The translations under genes and the position numbers were made by a program. Positions 1 through 6,736 of a DNA stretch of 10,996 bases are shown here, piece after piece; within the stretch, counting starts at the first letter, position 1; each line of letters starts with the position of its first letter. Origin of the DNA: Candidatus Nanopelagicales bacterium (lineage in GTDB: Bacteria; Actinomycetota; Actinomycetes; S36-B12); NCBI GenBank assembly GCA_023264215.1, contig JALQSY010000045.1, positions 1-10,996 on the forward strand, written 5' to 3'. A model generated the notes under the pieces. The model was not told the DNA's origin. It saw nothing but the letters and a program-made list of their open reading frames with translations, and searched no databases.

Positions 1-522
1 CGAGCGCTCGACGACCTGCTCGCCACCCATCGCGTGCACGATCCAGTCCGCGACCCCGAGGTGCCGGACGGCCCGTGAGCGGGTGGCGGGGACGGCGTCG
101 TAGAGGTAGAGCACCTTGGCGAGGGACGGCTTGGAGTTCAGGCGGATCCCGCACGCGCGCCGGAACTCCTGCCGGGTGACGCGCTCGCGGATCGGCTCGG
201 CGAGCCCGCGGGGGTCGTACCAGGCCAGGGTCGGCGCGCACGGGCGCCCGTCGGCATCGAGGAGCGCACCGGCCTCGGCGATGCCAGTCACACCGACGCC
301 GCTGACGCGCGATCCGGTCGGGACCCGATCATCGTCGAGGCAGCGATCCGCGACGCGCATCGCAGTCGCGGCCAGCAGGTCGGAGTCGGCATCGGCGCAG
401 GCGCCGTCATGACGCCACGGCGTCACCGCATCGGCCTCGCCGACGACCGTGCCGTCGACTCCGACGGCGACCGCCTTGATCCGGGTCGTCCCGACGTCGA
501 TGCCGATGAGCAGCTCGGTCAT
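1..522 (-). CDS. FGGY-family carbohydrate kinase, N-terminal part (cut by window edge)
   Basis: ATP-dependent sugar or polyol kinase of the FGGY family (xylulokinase, gluconokinase and glycerokinase relatives), cytoplasmic. Only the first 174 residues are in the window; the family is usually about 480-520, so most of the protein lies to the left. Seen: the N-terminal phosphate-binding motif near residues 6-16 (GIDVGTTRIKAV), a GVTGIAEAG strand with LAWYDPRG about 30 residues on (the region where the family contacts sugar), and the LGVADWIVHAMGGE segment corresponding to the conserved 'Dyl-yrLtGe' helix of FGGY_N. The reading frame is open to the edge. The ATG start sits 2 nt after the stop of the isomerase-like gene (TGA-CG-ATG), so the two are surely co-transcribed and possibly translationally coupled. 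The substrate is unknown. Given the neighbouring isomerase and aldolase, a ketose is the likeliest acceptor (inference). Confidence 0.88.
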   Translation of the reverse strand, partial: MTELLIGIDVGTTRIKAVAVGVDGTVVGEADAVTPWRHDGACADADSDLLAATAMRVADRCLDDDRVPTGSRVSGVGVTGIAEAGALLDADGRPCAPTLAWYDPRGLAEPIRERVTRQEFRRACGIRLNSKPSLAKVLYLYDAVPATRSRAVRHLGVADWIVHAMGGEQVVERS

Positions 523-524
523 CG

Positions 525-1562
525 TCAGCGCGCAGCCTCGGGGGCGTCGGGTGCTGGCGGTCGGCACGCGACGGCGATGAGCGCGCCGTCGGCAGTCCAG
601 TCGCCCGCCGCGTACGGCATGAGGAGCACGTCGCCCTTGGCCACGGGGTGAGTGCCGTGCCCGGAGGTGATCGATCCGGCGCCATCGAGTACGACGATGA
701 CGGCGAACCCGGCATCGACCGGCACCGATCCGGCACTGGTGTCGATGTGCTGTGCGCGGAAGTAGCTGTCGGCCTCGCGGGGGAGCGCGGAAGTCAGGCC
801 TGCCCTGTCGATGTCCTCGCGGCGGACGACGAGACGGTCCAGATCGGCATCGGTCACCGCTGAGGTGTCCACCGCCTGCAATGCGGTGTCGAAGCCCAGG
901 TCCAAGTGCCCATCGCGATCGCCATCGACAGCGAAGTCCTGCCACTCGAGCAGGATCGACAGGTCCGTCGGCTCCTGCAGTTCGAGCACGAAGACCCCCT
1001 CCTGCACGGTGTGCGGCAGGCCCGCGGGCACGAGCATGGCGTCACCGGGTCGCACCTCGCGCGTGCGCAGGGATGCGAGCAGGCCCGCGCTGTCGTGGGC
1101 GGCGACCATCGCGGCGACCTCGGCCAGGGGCATGGCCTCGGCGAAGCCGACGCCGACGCGGGCTCCGGGCGGGGCATCCACGACGTACCACGCCTCGGTC
1201 TTGCCATGGGCCAGTCCGAGATGGCGGCGGGCGAACTCGCGATTCGGATGCAGGTGCACGGGGAGGCGTTGGCCCAGGTCGAGGAATTTCACCAGGACCT
1301 CGACGTCGGTGCCGTAGCGGGCGACGTGGGCGGGGCCGAGCCAGGCGGCGGGATCGGCGATGACGGCGTCGCGCAGGTAGCCGTTGCCGGGGAGCTCGCT
1401 CAGGCCCTGGGTCCGCTGGCCGAATCGCGTCGTCGTCGAGCCGATCCACTCCTCGGGCCGCTGGGGCCCACCGGGGCCCCCGCGCAGTGCCCCGATGCGG
1501 TCGCCACCGCGATAGAAGTGATCGAACTGGTTGACAGGGAGCAGCACGGGAGTTGCGGTCAC
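525..1562 (-). CDS. Class I mannose-6-phosphate-isomerase-like cupin protein
   Basis: 345-residue member of the type I phosphomannose isomerase (ManA) family, zinc enzymes that interconvert aldose and ketose phosphates. Seen: an N-terminal half typical of the family (PEEWIGS near residue 37; LVKFLDLGQRLPVHLHP ending at 106), then GKTEAWYVV with Glu123 and PAGLPHTV with His184. His103, His105, Glu123 and His184 line up with the known metal ligands (usually Gln, His, Glu, His), so the metal site looks intact although the usual QVHP is HLHP here. A second cupin barrel fills the C-terminus. The frame is open further upstream, but homology begins only after the GTG at 1562, and the extension would run through the divergent gene. 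The gene is the first of an operon with the sugar kinase and divergent from the aldolase. The context suggests isomerisation of a special substrate rather than housekeeping mannose metabolism (inference). True ManA is the alternative. Confidence 0.85.
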   Translation of the reverse strand: MTATPVLLPVNQFDHFYRGGDRIGALRGGPGGPQRPEEWIGSTTTRFGQRTQGLSELPGNGYLRDAVIADPAAWLGPAHVARYGTDVEVLVKFLDLGQRLPVHLHPNREFARRHLGLAHGKTEAWYVVDAPPGARVGVGFAEAMPLAEVAAMVAAHDSAGLLASLRTREVRPGDAMLVPAGLPHTVQEGVFVLELQEPTDLSILLEWQDFAVDGDRDGHLDLGFDTALQAVDTSAVTDADLDRLVVRREDIDRAGLTSALPREADSYFRAQHIDTSAGSVPVDAGFAVIVVLDGAGSITSGHGTHPVAKGDVLLMPYAAGDWTADGALIAVACRPPAPDAPEAAR

Positions 1563-1635
1563 GCGCCCATCTTGGCATCCGCGGGTCGATAGGGTGGTCA
1601 GGTCACGGGGGATGCTCGGACAGAAGGGAGACGCC
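1563..1635. promoter_or_regulatory. Divergent promoter region between isomerase and aldolase arms
   Basis: A 73-bp gap separates the GTG starts of the two arms of the sugar locus, so any sugar-responsive regulator could control both from here. On the plus strand TAGGGT at 1590-1595 fits the actinobacterial TANNNT -10 box, which would leave a 5' leader of roughly 35 nt containing the aldolase ribosome-binding site. On the minus strand CAAGAT (1574 down to 1569) lies exactly 6 nt before the isomerase GTG and could be a weak leaderless -10. No convincing -35 box and no clear palindromic operator were found. The assignments come from pattern reading only. Confidence 0.4.
1625..1630 (+). promoter_or_regulatory. 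Ribosome-binding site that sets the aldolase start
   Basis: AGGGAG lies 5 nt before the GTG at 1636 and is a good Shine-Dalgarno sequence. It favours that GTG over the in-frame ATG at 1612 and over more upstream in-frame starts, which have no comparable site and would overlap the predicted -10 box. Confidence 0.6.
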
Positions 1636-2475
1636 GTGTCGGACTCGGCGTATCGGCTCCGCAGGCTGTTCAATCCCGCGTCGGGTCGCTGCCTGGACAT
1701 CGCGGTGGACCATGGATTCTTCGGCCAGGGGGCCTTCCTCGCCGGCATCGAGGATCTCCCCTCCGCCGTCACCACCCTGGTGGCCGCCGATCCCGACGCC
1801 ATCCAGCTGACCCCGGGGCAGGCCCGCCTGCTGCAGTCCCAGGGCGGACGCTCTCGTCCGGCGCTCGTCATGCGCACGGACGTGGCCAACGTCTACGGCA
1901 GCGTGCTCCCCGACCACATGTTCAGCGCGATCGCTCCGGACCCGGTCCTGACCGCGGTGCGCCTCGATGCTGCATGCGTTGTCGTCAACCTGCTGGACCT
2001 GCCAGGGCGCCCCGAGGTGCGCGAGGCGTGCATCCGCAACGTCATGGAGCTGCGCCAGCAGTGTGACCACTACGGCATGCCGCTCATGGTGGAGCCACTG
2101 GTCATGAAGGAGACCGACGCCGGGCCCTACACGGTCAACGGCGACCTCGATCTGATCCTGCCGATCGTGCGCCAGGCGGTCGAGTTGGGCGCCGATGTGA
2201 TCAAGGCCGATCCGACCGACGACACGTCGCTGTACTCCGAGGTCGTGCGCACGGCGTCCGGCATCCCGGTCCTCATCCGGGGCGGGGGCAGAGTCTCGGA
2301 CGAGGAGATCTTCGCGCGGACCGCTGCGCTTCTCGCGCAGGGCGCCGCGGGCCTGGTCTACGGCCGCAACATCATTCAGCACGAGCGGCCCGCGGCGATG
2401 ACGCGAGCGCTCATGGCCATGCTGCACGACGGTGCCGACCCGAAGCGCGCGATGGAGATCCTGCGGGCGTCATGA
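1636..2475 (+). CDS. Class I (Schiff-base) aldolase, DhnA/LacD/LsrF superfamily
   Basis: 279-residue (beta/alpha)8-barrel aldolase of the DeoC/LacD/DhnA group, which cleaves or condenses phosphorylated ketoses through a lysine Schiff base. Seen: CLDIAVDHGFF near residues 19-29 (the DHG at 25-27 is a family hallmark), an EP pair at 153-154 with Lys158 shortly after, the catalytic-type Lys190 in GADVIKADPTDD, and the C-terminal phosphate-binding loops PVLIRGGGR and AAGLVYGRNI. Length is normal for the family. The GTG start at 1636 was chosen for its Shine-Dalgarno site and because homology starts just after it. The TGA overlaps the ATG of the oxidoreductase gene (ATGA), implying translational coupling. 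With the kinase, isomerase and oxidoreductase it probably splits the phosphorylated intermediate into a triose phosphate and an aldehyde (inference). Fructose-1,6-bisphosphate, tagatose-1,6-bisphosphate, sulfofructose-phosphate and LsrF-type substrates are all possible for this fold. Confidence 0.88.
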   Translation: MSDSAYRLRRLFNPASGRCLDIAVDHGFFGQGAFLAGIEDLPSAVTTLVAADPDAIQLTPGQARLLQSQGGRSRPALVMRTDVANVYGSVLPDHMFSAIAPDPVLTAVRLDAACVVVNLLDLPGRPEVREACIRNVMELRQQCDHYGMPLMVEPLVMKETDAGPYTVNGDLDLILPIVRQAVELGADVIKADPTDDTSLYSEVVRTASGIPVLIRGGGRVSDEEIFARTAALLAQGAAGLVYGRNIIQHERPAAMTRALMAMLHDGADPKRAMEILRAS

Positions 2476-3608
2476 CAGCGCAGTCCGATGTCCGGATCGG
2501 CATCATCGGCGGCGGCCTCATGGGTCGCGAACTGGCCGCCGTGTGCGGTCGCTGGAGCCTGCTCATCGACCATCCGGCTCGCCCCCGCATCACCGCGGTC
2601 GCCGACCCGGCGCCTGCGGCGCGTGAGTGGTTCGCCGAGCAGGCAGGAGTGGCTCGGACCACCGCGGATTGGCGCGACCTCGTGGACGCCGACGACGTCG
2701 ACGTGCTGTACATCGCGGTCCCGCACCAGATCCATGAAGAGATCTACGTCGCTGCGGCGTCAGCGGGCAGGGACTTCCTCGGCGAGAAGCCGTTCGGCAT
2801 CGACCTGCCTGCCGCCGAGCGCATCGTGGACGCCATCGACCGATCGACCGCGTTCGTGCGCGTCTCGAGCGAGTTCCCGTTCTACCCGGGGGCGCTGCGC
2901 GCCTACGACTATGCGGCGTCCGGGGCACTCGGGGACGTGCTCGACGTGCGCAGCGGCTTCTGGCACTCCTCGGACATCAATCGGTCCAAGCCGATCAACT
3001 GGAAACGCCGTGTCGAGACATGCGGTGCGATCGGGGTCATGGGGGACCTGGGCCTCCACGTCGCGCACGTCCCGCTGCGACTGGGCTGGGACCCCCGCCT
3101 GGTGTACGCCCGACTCGACGACGTCGTCGCCGAGCGACCGGGTGCTGACGGAGCCATGGTCGCGTGCGACACCTGGGACAACGCCCTGCTCACCTGCACG
3201 GCGCACCCGCGAGAGGGTCGGGACTTCACCATGCTGTGGGAGACCCGTCGCATCGCCCCGGGGCATGCGAACACGTGGTACTTCGACGCCGTGGGGATGG
3301 ATGGTGGAGTGCGGTTCTCGACCCGGGAGCCCACCGTCGTGAGGCGCTTCAGCCTGCGGGATGGCGAGCAGGTCTGGGAGGAGATCCAGCCGGGCAATGT
3401 GTCGGCGTGGCCGGTGGTCTCCGGCGCGATCTTCGAGTTCGGGTTCGGGGACGCGCTGCTGCAGATGTGGTCGTCCTACCTCGCTGAGCGCGCCGGCGCG
3501 CTCGGGGATCGATTCGGCACCGCGACCCCGCACGAGGCCCTGTCCGCTCATCGGGTCTTCGACGCAGCGCTGCGCTCTCAACTGAGCGAAACGCCCCAGG
3601 TGCCCTAG
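2472..3608 (+). CDS. Gfo/Idh/MocA family NAD(P)-dependent oxidoreductase
   Basis: 378-residue sugar or inositol dehydrogenase-like protein. Seen: an N-terminal Rossmann fold with the dinucleotide motif IGIIGGGLMG (residues 9-18), VADP at the end of the second strand, the conserved EKP triad at 105-107 whose Lys is the usual catalytic/cofactor residue, and the C-terminal-domain motif GDLGLHVAHVPL with Asp192 and His196 in the family's D-x3-H arrangement. Length is typical for the longer subgroup. Its ATG overlaps the aldolase stop by 4 nt, so the two form one operon. It would oxidise a hydroxyl of a sugar, polyol or sugar acid, or reduce a keto intermediate, before or within the kinase/aldolase route (inference). 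The substrate cannot be told from sequence; inositol, scyllo-inosose and glucose-fructose oxidoreductase-type activities are all known in the family. Confidence 0.9.
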   Translation: MTAQSDVRIGIIGGGLMGRELAAVCGRWSLLIDHPARPRITAVADPAPAAREWFAEQAGVARTTADWRDLVDADDVDVLYIAVPHQIHEEIYVAAASAGRDFLGEKPFGIDLPAAERIVDAIDRSTAFVRVSSEFPFYPGALRAYDYAASGALGDVLDVRSGFWHSSDINRSKPINWKRRVETCGAIGVMGDLGLHVAHVPLRLGWDPRLVYARLDDVVAERPGADGAMVACDTWDNALLTCTAHPREGRDFTMLWETRRIAPGHANTWYFDAVGMDGGVRFSTREPTVVRRFSLRDGEQVWEEIQPGNVSAWPVVSGAIFEFGFGDALLQMWSSYLAERAGALGDRFGTATPHEALSAHRVFDAALRSQLSETPQVP

Positions 3609-3629
3609 GGGCGGTGCTTGGATGGGGGC

Positions 3630-4484
3630 ATGGCCAAGGACCAGGGGCAACCCGACAAGGCCCCGCACCGCAAGGTGACGAAGGTTCCGCGCGAGTTCTA
3701 CGAGAAGACCCTCTACGCGCTGCAGGGTGAACTCGTCACCATGCAGGAGTGGGTGAAGTCGACGGGTGCGCGTGTCGTCGTCGTCTTCGAGGGCCGGGAC
3801 GCGGCCGGCAAGGGCTCGACTATCAAGCGGGTGACGGAGTACCTCAATCCACGCATGGCGCGCATTGTCGCCCTGCCGACGCCCACGGAGCGCCAGCGCA
3901 CGCAGTGGTACTTCCAGCGATATGTCGAGCAGCTGCCCGCCGCCGGCGAGATCGTCCTGTTCGATCGATCCTGGTACAACCGGGCGGGTGTCGAGCGCGT
4001 GATGGGCTTTTGCTCGGCAGAGGAGTACCAGCGCTTCCTGCGCCAGGCGCCGATCTTCGAGCGCATGCTCATCGAGGACGGCATCCTGCTGCGCAAGTAC
4101 TGGTTCAGCGTGAGCAATCACGAGCAGGAGAAGCGATTCGCCTCCCGGCTGAACGACCCGATGCGCCAGTGGAAGCTCTCGCCGATGGACCTGGAGTCCA
4201 TCACCCGCTGGGAGGACTACTCGCGCGCCAAGGACGAGATGATGGTCCACACCGACACCAACGAGTCGCCGTGGTTCGATGTCGAGGCCGACGACAAGCG
4301 GCGCGCGCGCATCAACATGATCCATCACCTGCTGTCGACCATCCCGTATGAACCGGTGACACGCGCGCCCCTCACCCTGCCCAAGCGGCCGGAGGGGCAC
4401 GGCTACCAGCGTCCCTCGCGCGACCTGACCCGATACGTTCCGGACTACGCCGGCGAACTGCTGTCGCGCGACGCCTCGTCCTGA
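3630..4484 (+). CDS. ppk2: Polyphosphate kinase 2 (PPK2 family, class I type)
   Basis: Cytoplasmic enzyme that transfers phosphate between inorganic polyphosphate and nucleotides; class I members mainly phosphorylate nucleoside diphosphates. The 284-residue length fits a single-domain PPK2. Seen: the Walker A loop GRDAAGKGS at residues 55-63, the Walker B and following block LFDRSWYNRAGVERV with Asp112, PTERQRTQWYFQRYV between them, the lid region with Arg/Lys residues and EQEKRF, and the signature WKLSPMDLESI-RWEDYSRAKDEM. All expected catalytic motifs are present. The ATG at 3630 was chosen because a GGGGG run lies just upstream and the family sequence begins soon after; an in-frame TTG at 3618 would add four residues. 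It begins 21 nt after the oxidoreductase stop, so it may be read from the sugar operon, from its own promoter, or both. Its 3' end overlaps the convergent membrane-protein gene by 40 bp. Confidence 0.95.
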   Translation: MAKDQGQPDKAPHRKVTKVPREFYEKTLYALQGELVTMQEWVKSTGARVVVVFEGRDAAGKGSTIKRVTEYLNPRMARIVALPTPTERQRTQWYFQRYVEQLPAAGEIVLFDRSWYNRAGVERVMGFCSAEEYQRFLRQAPIFERMLIEDGILLRKYWFSVSNHEQEKRFASRLNDPMRQWKLSPMDLESITRWEDYSRAKDEMMVHTDTNESPWFDVEADDKRRARINMIHHLLSTIPYEPVTRAPLTLPKRPEGHGYQRPSRDLTRYVPDYAGELLSRDASS

Positions 4485-5311
4485 CGCGCGGACAACCTGC
4501 GCGTCAGCTCGGAGTTGCCGATCGCGCCGATGAGGATCACGTACGCGCAGATGTAGAGCACGAGACTGAGGATGACCGTGCTCGCGAGTGCCCCGTAGAT
4601 CGCCTGGTAGCTGGTCGCGAATCGCAGGTAGATGCCGAAGCCGATGACGACGGCGAGCGTGCCTACCGCGCCGAACGCGGCCCCGGGCCAGTTGTAGCGC
4701 GGCGACTCCCTCAGCGCCGAGGTCCGGAAGAAGGCCACGAGGATGCCGGTGCCGAGGGCAAGCCCGATGGCGATGCCGACCGTGAAGGCCAGGGCCCGCC
4801 AGGGCTCCTCCAGGGTCGATGCCCACGCCGCACCGGCACCTGCGGCGATGAGCACGATGCCGAGGACGAGTATGGAACTGAGGCTTCCGATGTAGGCGAC
4901 GACGCGAGCACTGACATAGCGTTGCGGGTCGAGCCCATAAGCGATGCGCACGGCCCTTTGGAATGCGTAGATCCCACTCGATACCGCCCAGAGAACGGTG
5001 ATGAGCGAGGCGGCTAGGCCCCAGGACACCTGGGCCGCCGAAGCCTTGGCCGCCGCCTGGAGTTGGCTGGCAAGCAGGCTTCCGAAGGAATCGGGGGCGA
5101 CCGACTGGAGCGACCGCACGGCCTCGTCGAGGACCTCCGGATCGACGATGCGGCCGAAGATGATGCTGATGGCGATGAGCGCCGGCGTGATGGCGATGGC
5201 CGCCCAGAAGGCCACAGCGGCCGCGGAGAGGCTGATCCGCTCGACCGACTGGGCCTTGAGTACCGCGACGACGAAGGCGACGACGGGGTTCGCTCCGAGG
5301 CGGCTCAGCAT
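4445..5311 (-). CDS. YihY/BrkB-family inner-membrane protein
   Basis: 288-residue polytopic membrane protein of the YihY (BrkB/RNase BN-misnamed) family. Its function is not settled; the family was wrongly called ribonuclease BN, and transport roles have been proposed for some members. Seen: a long amphipathic N-terminal helix, a first membrane span with the family-typical SLSAAAVAFWAAIAITPALI (about residues 27-46), then about five more hydrophobic spans, and the conserved YNWPGAAFGAVG block before the last two spans, near TSYQAIYGALAS. The tail is polar and Ser/Asp/Arg-rich. The start is an ATG 2 nt after the stop of the small membrane protein gene, so they form an operon. The 3' end overlaps ppk2 coding by 40 bp on the opposite strand. 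Confidence 0.9.
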   Translation of the reverse strand: MLSRLGANPVVAFVVAVLKAQSVERISLSAAAVAFWAAIAITPALIAISIIFGRIVDPEVLDEAVRSLQSVAPDSFGSLLASQLQAAAKASAAQVSWGLAASLITVLWAVSSGIYAFQRAVRIAYGLDPQRYVSARVVAYIGSLSSILVLGIVLIAAGAGAAWASTLEEPWRALAFTVGIAIGLALGTGILVAFFRTSALRESPRYNWPGAAFGAVGTLAVVIGFGIYLRFATSYQAIYGALASTVILSLVLYICAYVILIGAIGNSELTRRLSARQDEASRDSSSPA

Positions 5312-5313
5312 CG

Positions 5314-5601
5314 TCAGATGACAGCGAAGACGAGCGACAGGATCAGGCTTGCCAGCCCCAGGTAGACCAGCACCACCCCGATTGCTGCGATGCGCAATGG
5401 CGCCCGCTCGTCGCTCACGGCGATGGCGAAGGCGTGCGTGTACACCTTGCGGAACGGAGTGGCCTCGCGCGACGGGTTCCCCTGCGGATCGCGCTGGAAC
5501 CAGTAGGCCTTCTCACTGGACATCCCATAGAGGGCGAATGCGACTCCGAAGAGCAGGAGGAAGATCCCGAGGAGAGCGAAGACGATCACCGTGACGGACA
5601 C
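5314..5601 (-). CDS. Small two-span membrane protein, unknown function
   Basis: 95-residue protein with two hydrophobic helices, about residues 4-24 (VIVFALLGIFLLLFGVAFAL) and about 73-95 at the C-terminus (IGVVLVYLGLASLILSLVFAVI). Between them is a charged, probably cytoplasmic segment with YWFQRDPQGNPSREATPF. I do not recognise a named family. The GTG at 5601 was chosen because an actinobacterial -10 box (TACTGT) lies exactly 6 nt before it. The frame is open further upstream, but that part is non-hydrophobic, Arg/Ser-rich and crosses the divergent polymerase gene. Its stop is 2 nt before the YihY-like ATG, so the two membrane proteins are almost certainly made together and may work together (inference). 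Confidence 0.75.
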   Translation of the reverse strand: MSVTVIVFALLGIFLLLFGVAFALYGMSSEKAYWFQRDPQGNPSREATPFRKVYTHAFAIAVSDERAPLRIAAIGVVLVYLGLASLILSLVFAVI

Positions 5602-5607
5602 GGGAGA

Positions 5608-5613
5608 ACAGTA
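5608..5613 (-). promoter_or_regulatory. Candidate leaderless -10 box for the two-gene membrane operon
   Basis: TACTGT on the minus strand matches TANNNT and ends 6 nt before the GTG at 5601, so transcription would begin at or very near the start codon. No ribosome-binding site is needed or seen. No clear -35 box. Confidence 0.55.
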
Positions 5614-5677
5614 GCGAGGCGCGCTGCGGGACCCCGGACACCCCACGGATTCCCGTCGGCCCGCGTGCCAGCGGCAG

Positions 5678-5683
5678 TAGGTT
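5678..5683 (+). promoter_or_regulatory. Candidate leaderless -10 box for the LigD-type polymerase
   Basis: TAGGTT fits the TANNNT -10 consensus and is followed by 6 nt (GACGCT) and the GTG start at 5690. This is the same layout as in the divergent membrane operon and at the ZapE-like gene. No Shine-Dalgarno sequence is seen, as expected for a leaderless transcript. Confidence 0.6.
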
Positions 5684-5689
5684 GACGCT

Positions 5690-6733
5690 GTGGCGAGTAC
5701 GCGGTTCGGAGCTCCGGTGGAGATCCCCGTAGGAACGTCGGCGGTGCGCATCTCGAGCCCGGGCAAGCCGATGTGGCGCGAGGGCGGTGAGACCATCACG
5801 AAACTCGACCTCGCGACCTACTACGCCACGGTGTCCTCGGCGCTCCTGGGCGCCGTGGGCGATCGCCCGACGACGCTCCAACGCTGGCCCGACGGCGTCC
5901 TCCTCGACGGCGAGTACGGCGAGAGCTTCTACAACAAGCACCTGCCCAAGGGGACCCCTGGCTACGTCGGCTCGGCGACGATCACGTTCCCGTCAGGGCG
6001 CACCGGTGTGCAGGTGTGCCCGGAGAACGTCGAGACGCTCGTCTGGGCGGCCAATCTCGGTTGCGTGACCTTCCATCCGTGGCCGGTGCGACGTGGCGAC
6101 GTCGATCGGCCGGATGAACTGAGGTTCGACCTCGACCCGCACGGCAGCCGCGGATTCGCCGACGCGGTCGAGGTCGCGGGGGTCCTACGCGACCTCCTCG
6201 TGCGGCACGGGGCGATCCCGTACGTCAAGACCAGCGGCGGCCGGGGAGTCCATGTCTTCGTCGCTATCGAGCCGCGATGGGAGTTCCTCGATGTTCGCCA
6301 CGCGGCAATCGCGGTGGGTCGATCCCTGGAACGCGCATTGCCGGACTTGGTCACCACGGCCTGGTGGAAGGAAGAGCGGGGCGAGCGCGTCTTCATCGAC
6401 TACAACCAGATGGCACGCGATCGCACGATGGCATCGGCGTGGTCCGTGCGCGCGCGCCCGGGCGCACCTGTGTCGATGCCGGTGACGTGGGATGAACTCC
6501 CCGCGACCGATCCCGCAGTGTTCACGCTGCGCACAGCGCCAGCGCACCTGAGCCAGGCGGGCAATGCCTGGACAACCCTGGGTGACGAGCCCTTCGACAT
6601 CGCACCCCTGCTCGACATGTGGCAGGCCGATATCGAAGAACGCGGGCTGGGCGAGATGCCGTTTCCGCCCGACTATCCCAAGATGCCGGGGGAGCCGCCC
6701 CGGGTGCAGCCGAGCCGAGCGCGCCGGGACTAG
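5690..6733 (+). CDS. ligD: Stand-alone LigD-type DNA primase/polymerase (NHEJ PolDom)
   Basis: 347-residue archaeo-eukaryotic-primase-type polymerase, equal to the polymerase domain of LigD. The family fills gaps, often with ribonucleotides, at double-strand breaks during Ku-dependent end joining. Seen: KLDLATYYATVS near the N-terminus, FYNKHLPKGTPGYV (family helix and loop), LVWAANLGCVTFHPWPVR, the metal-binding pair Asp147/Asp149 in RFDLDPH, His188 in SGGRGVHVF, and the third metal ligand Asp237 in FIDYNQMARDRTMASAWSVR. All catalytic residues are present. There is no ligase or nuclease domain; the tail after about residue 300 is a short proline-rich end. The GTG start is supported by the -10 box 6 nt upstream. 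The gene converges on the aldehyde dehydrogenase with 3 bp between stops. Its likely partner ligase is encoded at 9106-10185 (inference). Expression is not visibly linked to other genes. Confidence 0.93.
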   Translation: MASTRFGAPVEIPVGTSAVRISSPGKPMWREGGETITKLDLATYYATVSSALLGAVGDRPTTLQRWPDGVLLDGEYGESFYNKHLPKGTPGYVGSATITFPSGRTGVQVCPENVETLVWAANLGCVTFHPWPVRRGDVDRPDELRFDLDPHGSRGFADAVEVAGVLRDLLVRHGAIPYVKTSGGRGVHVFVAIEPRWEFLDVRHAAIAVGRSLERALPDLVTTAWWKEERGERVFIDYNQMARDRTMASAWSVRARPGAPVSMPVTWDELPATDPAVFTLRTAPAHLSQAGNAWTTLGDEPFDIAPLLDMWQADIEERGLGEMPFPPDYPKMPGEPPRVQPSRARRD

Positions 6734-6736
6734 CGC

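Noticed and set aside
520..527. Identical TGA-CG-ATG junctions at 520-527 and 5309-5316
   Set aside because: They are probably a chance result of tight operon spacing and GC-rich codon choice; eight bases twice is not significant.
1563..1889. N-terminal extension of the isomerase-like gene (open frame from 1889)
   Set aside because: The extra 109 codons run antisense through the aldolase gene, show no homology, and the family's start falls right at the GTG at 1562.
1603..2427. 274-codon minus-strand frame opposite the aldolase
   Set aside because: It is a composition shadow; the aldolase frame has the catalytic Lys and conserved loops.
3593..3612. Weak GCCCC / GGGGC hairpin at the oxidoreductase-ppk2 junction as a terminator
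   Set aside because: It has only five base pairs and a 10-nt loop, no U-tract, and partly lies in coding sequence.
2760..4826. Minus-strand open frame of 688 codons antisense to the oxidoreductase and ppk2
   Set aside because: It is a high-GC shadow: both genes on the plus strand have intact catalytic motifs, and the antisense translation is Arg/His/Leu-rich with no domain.
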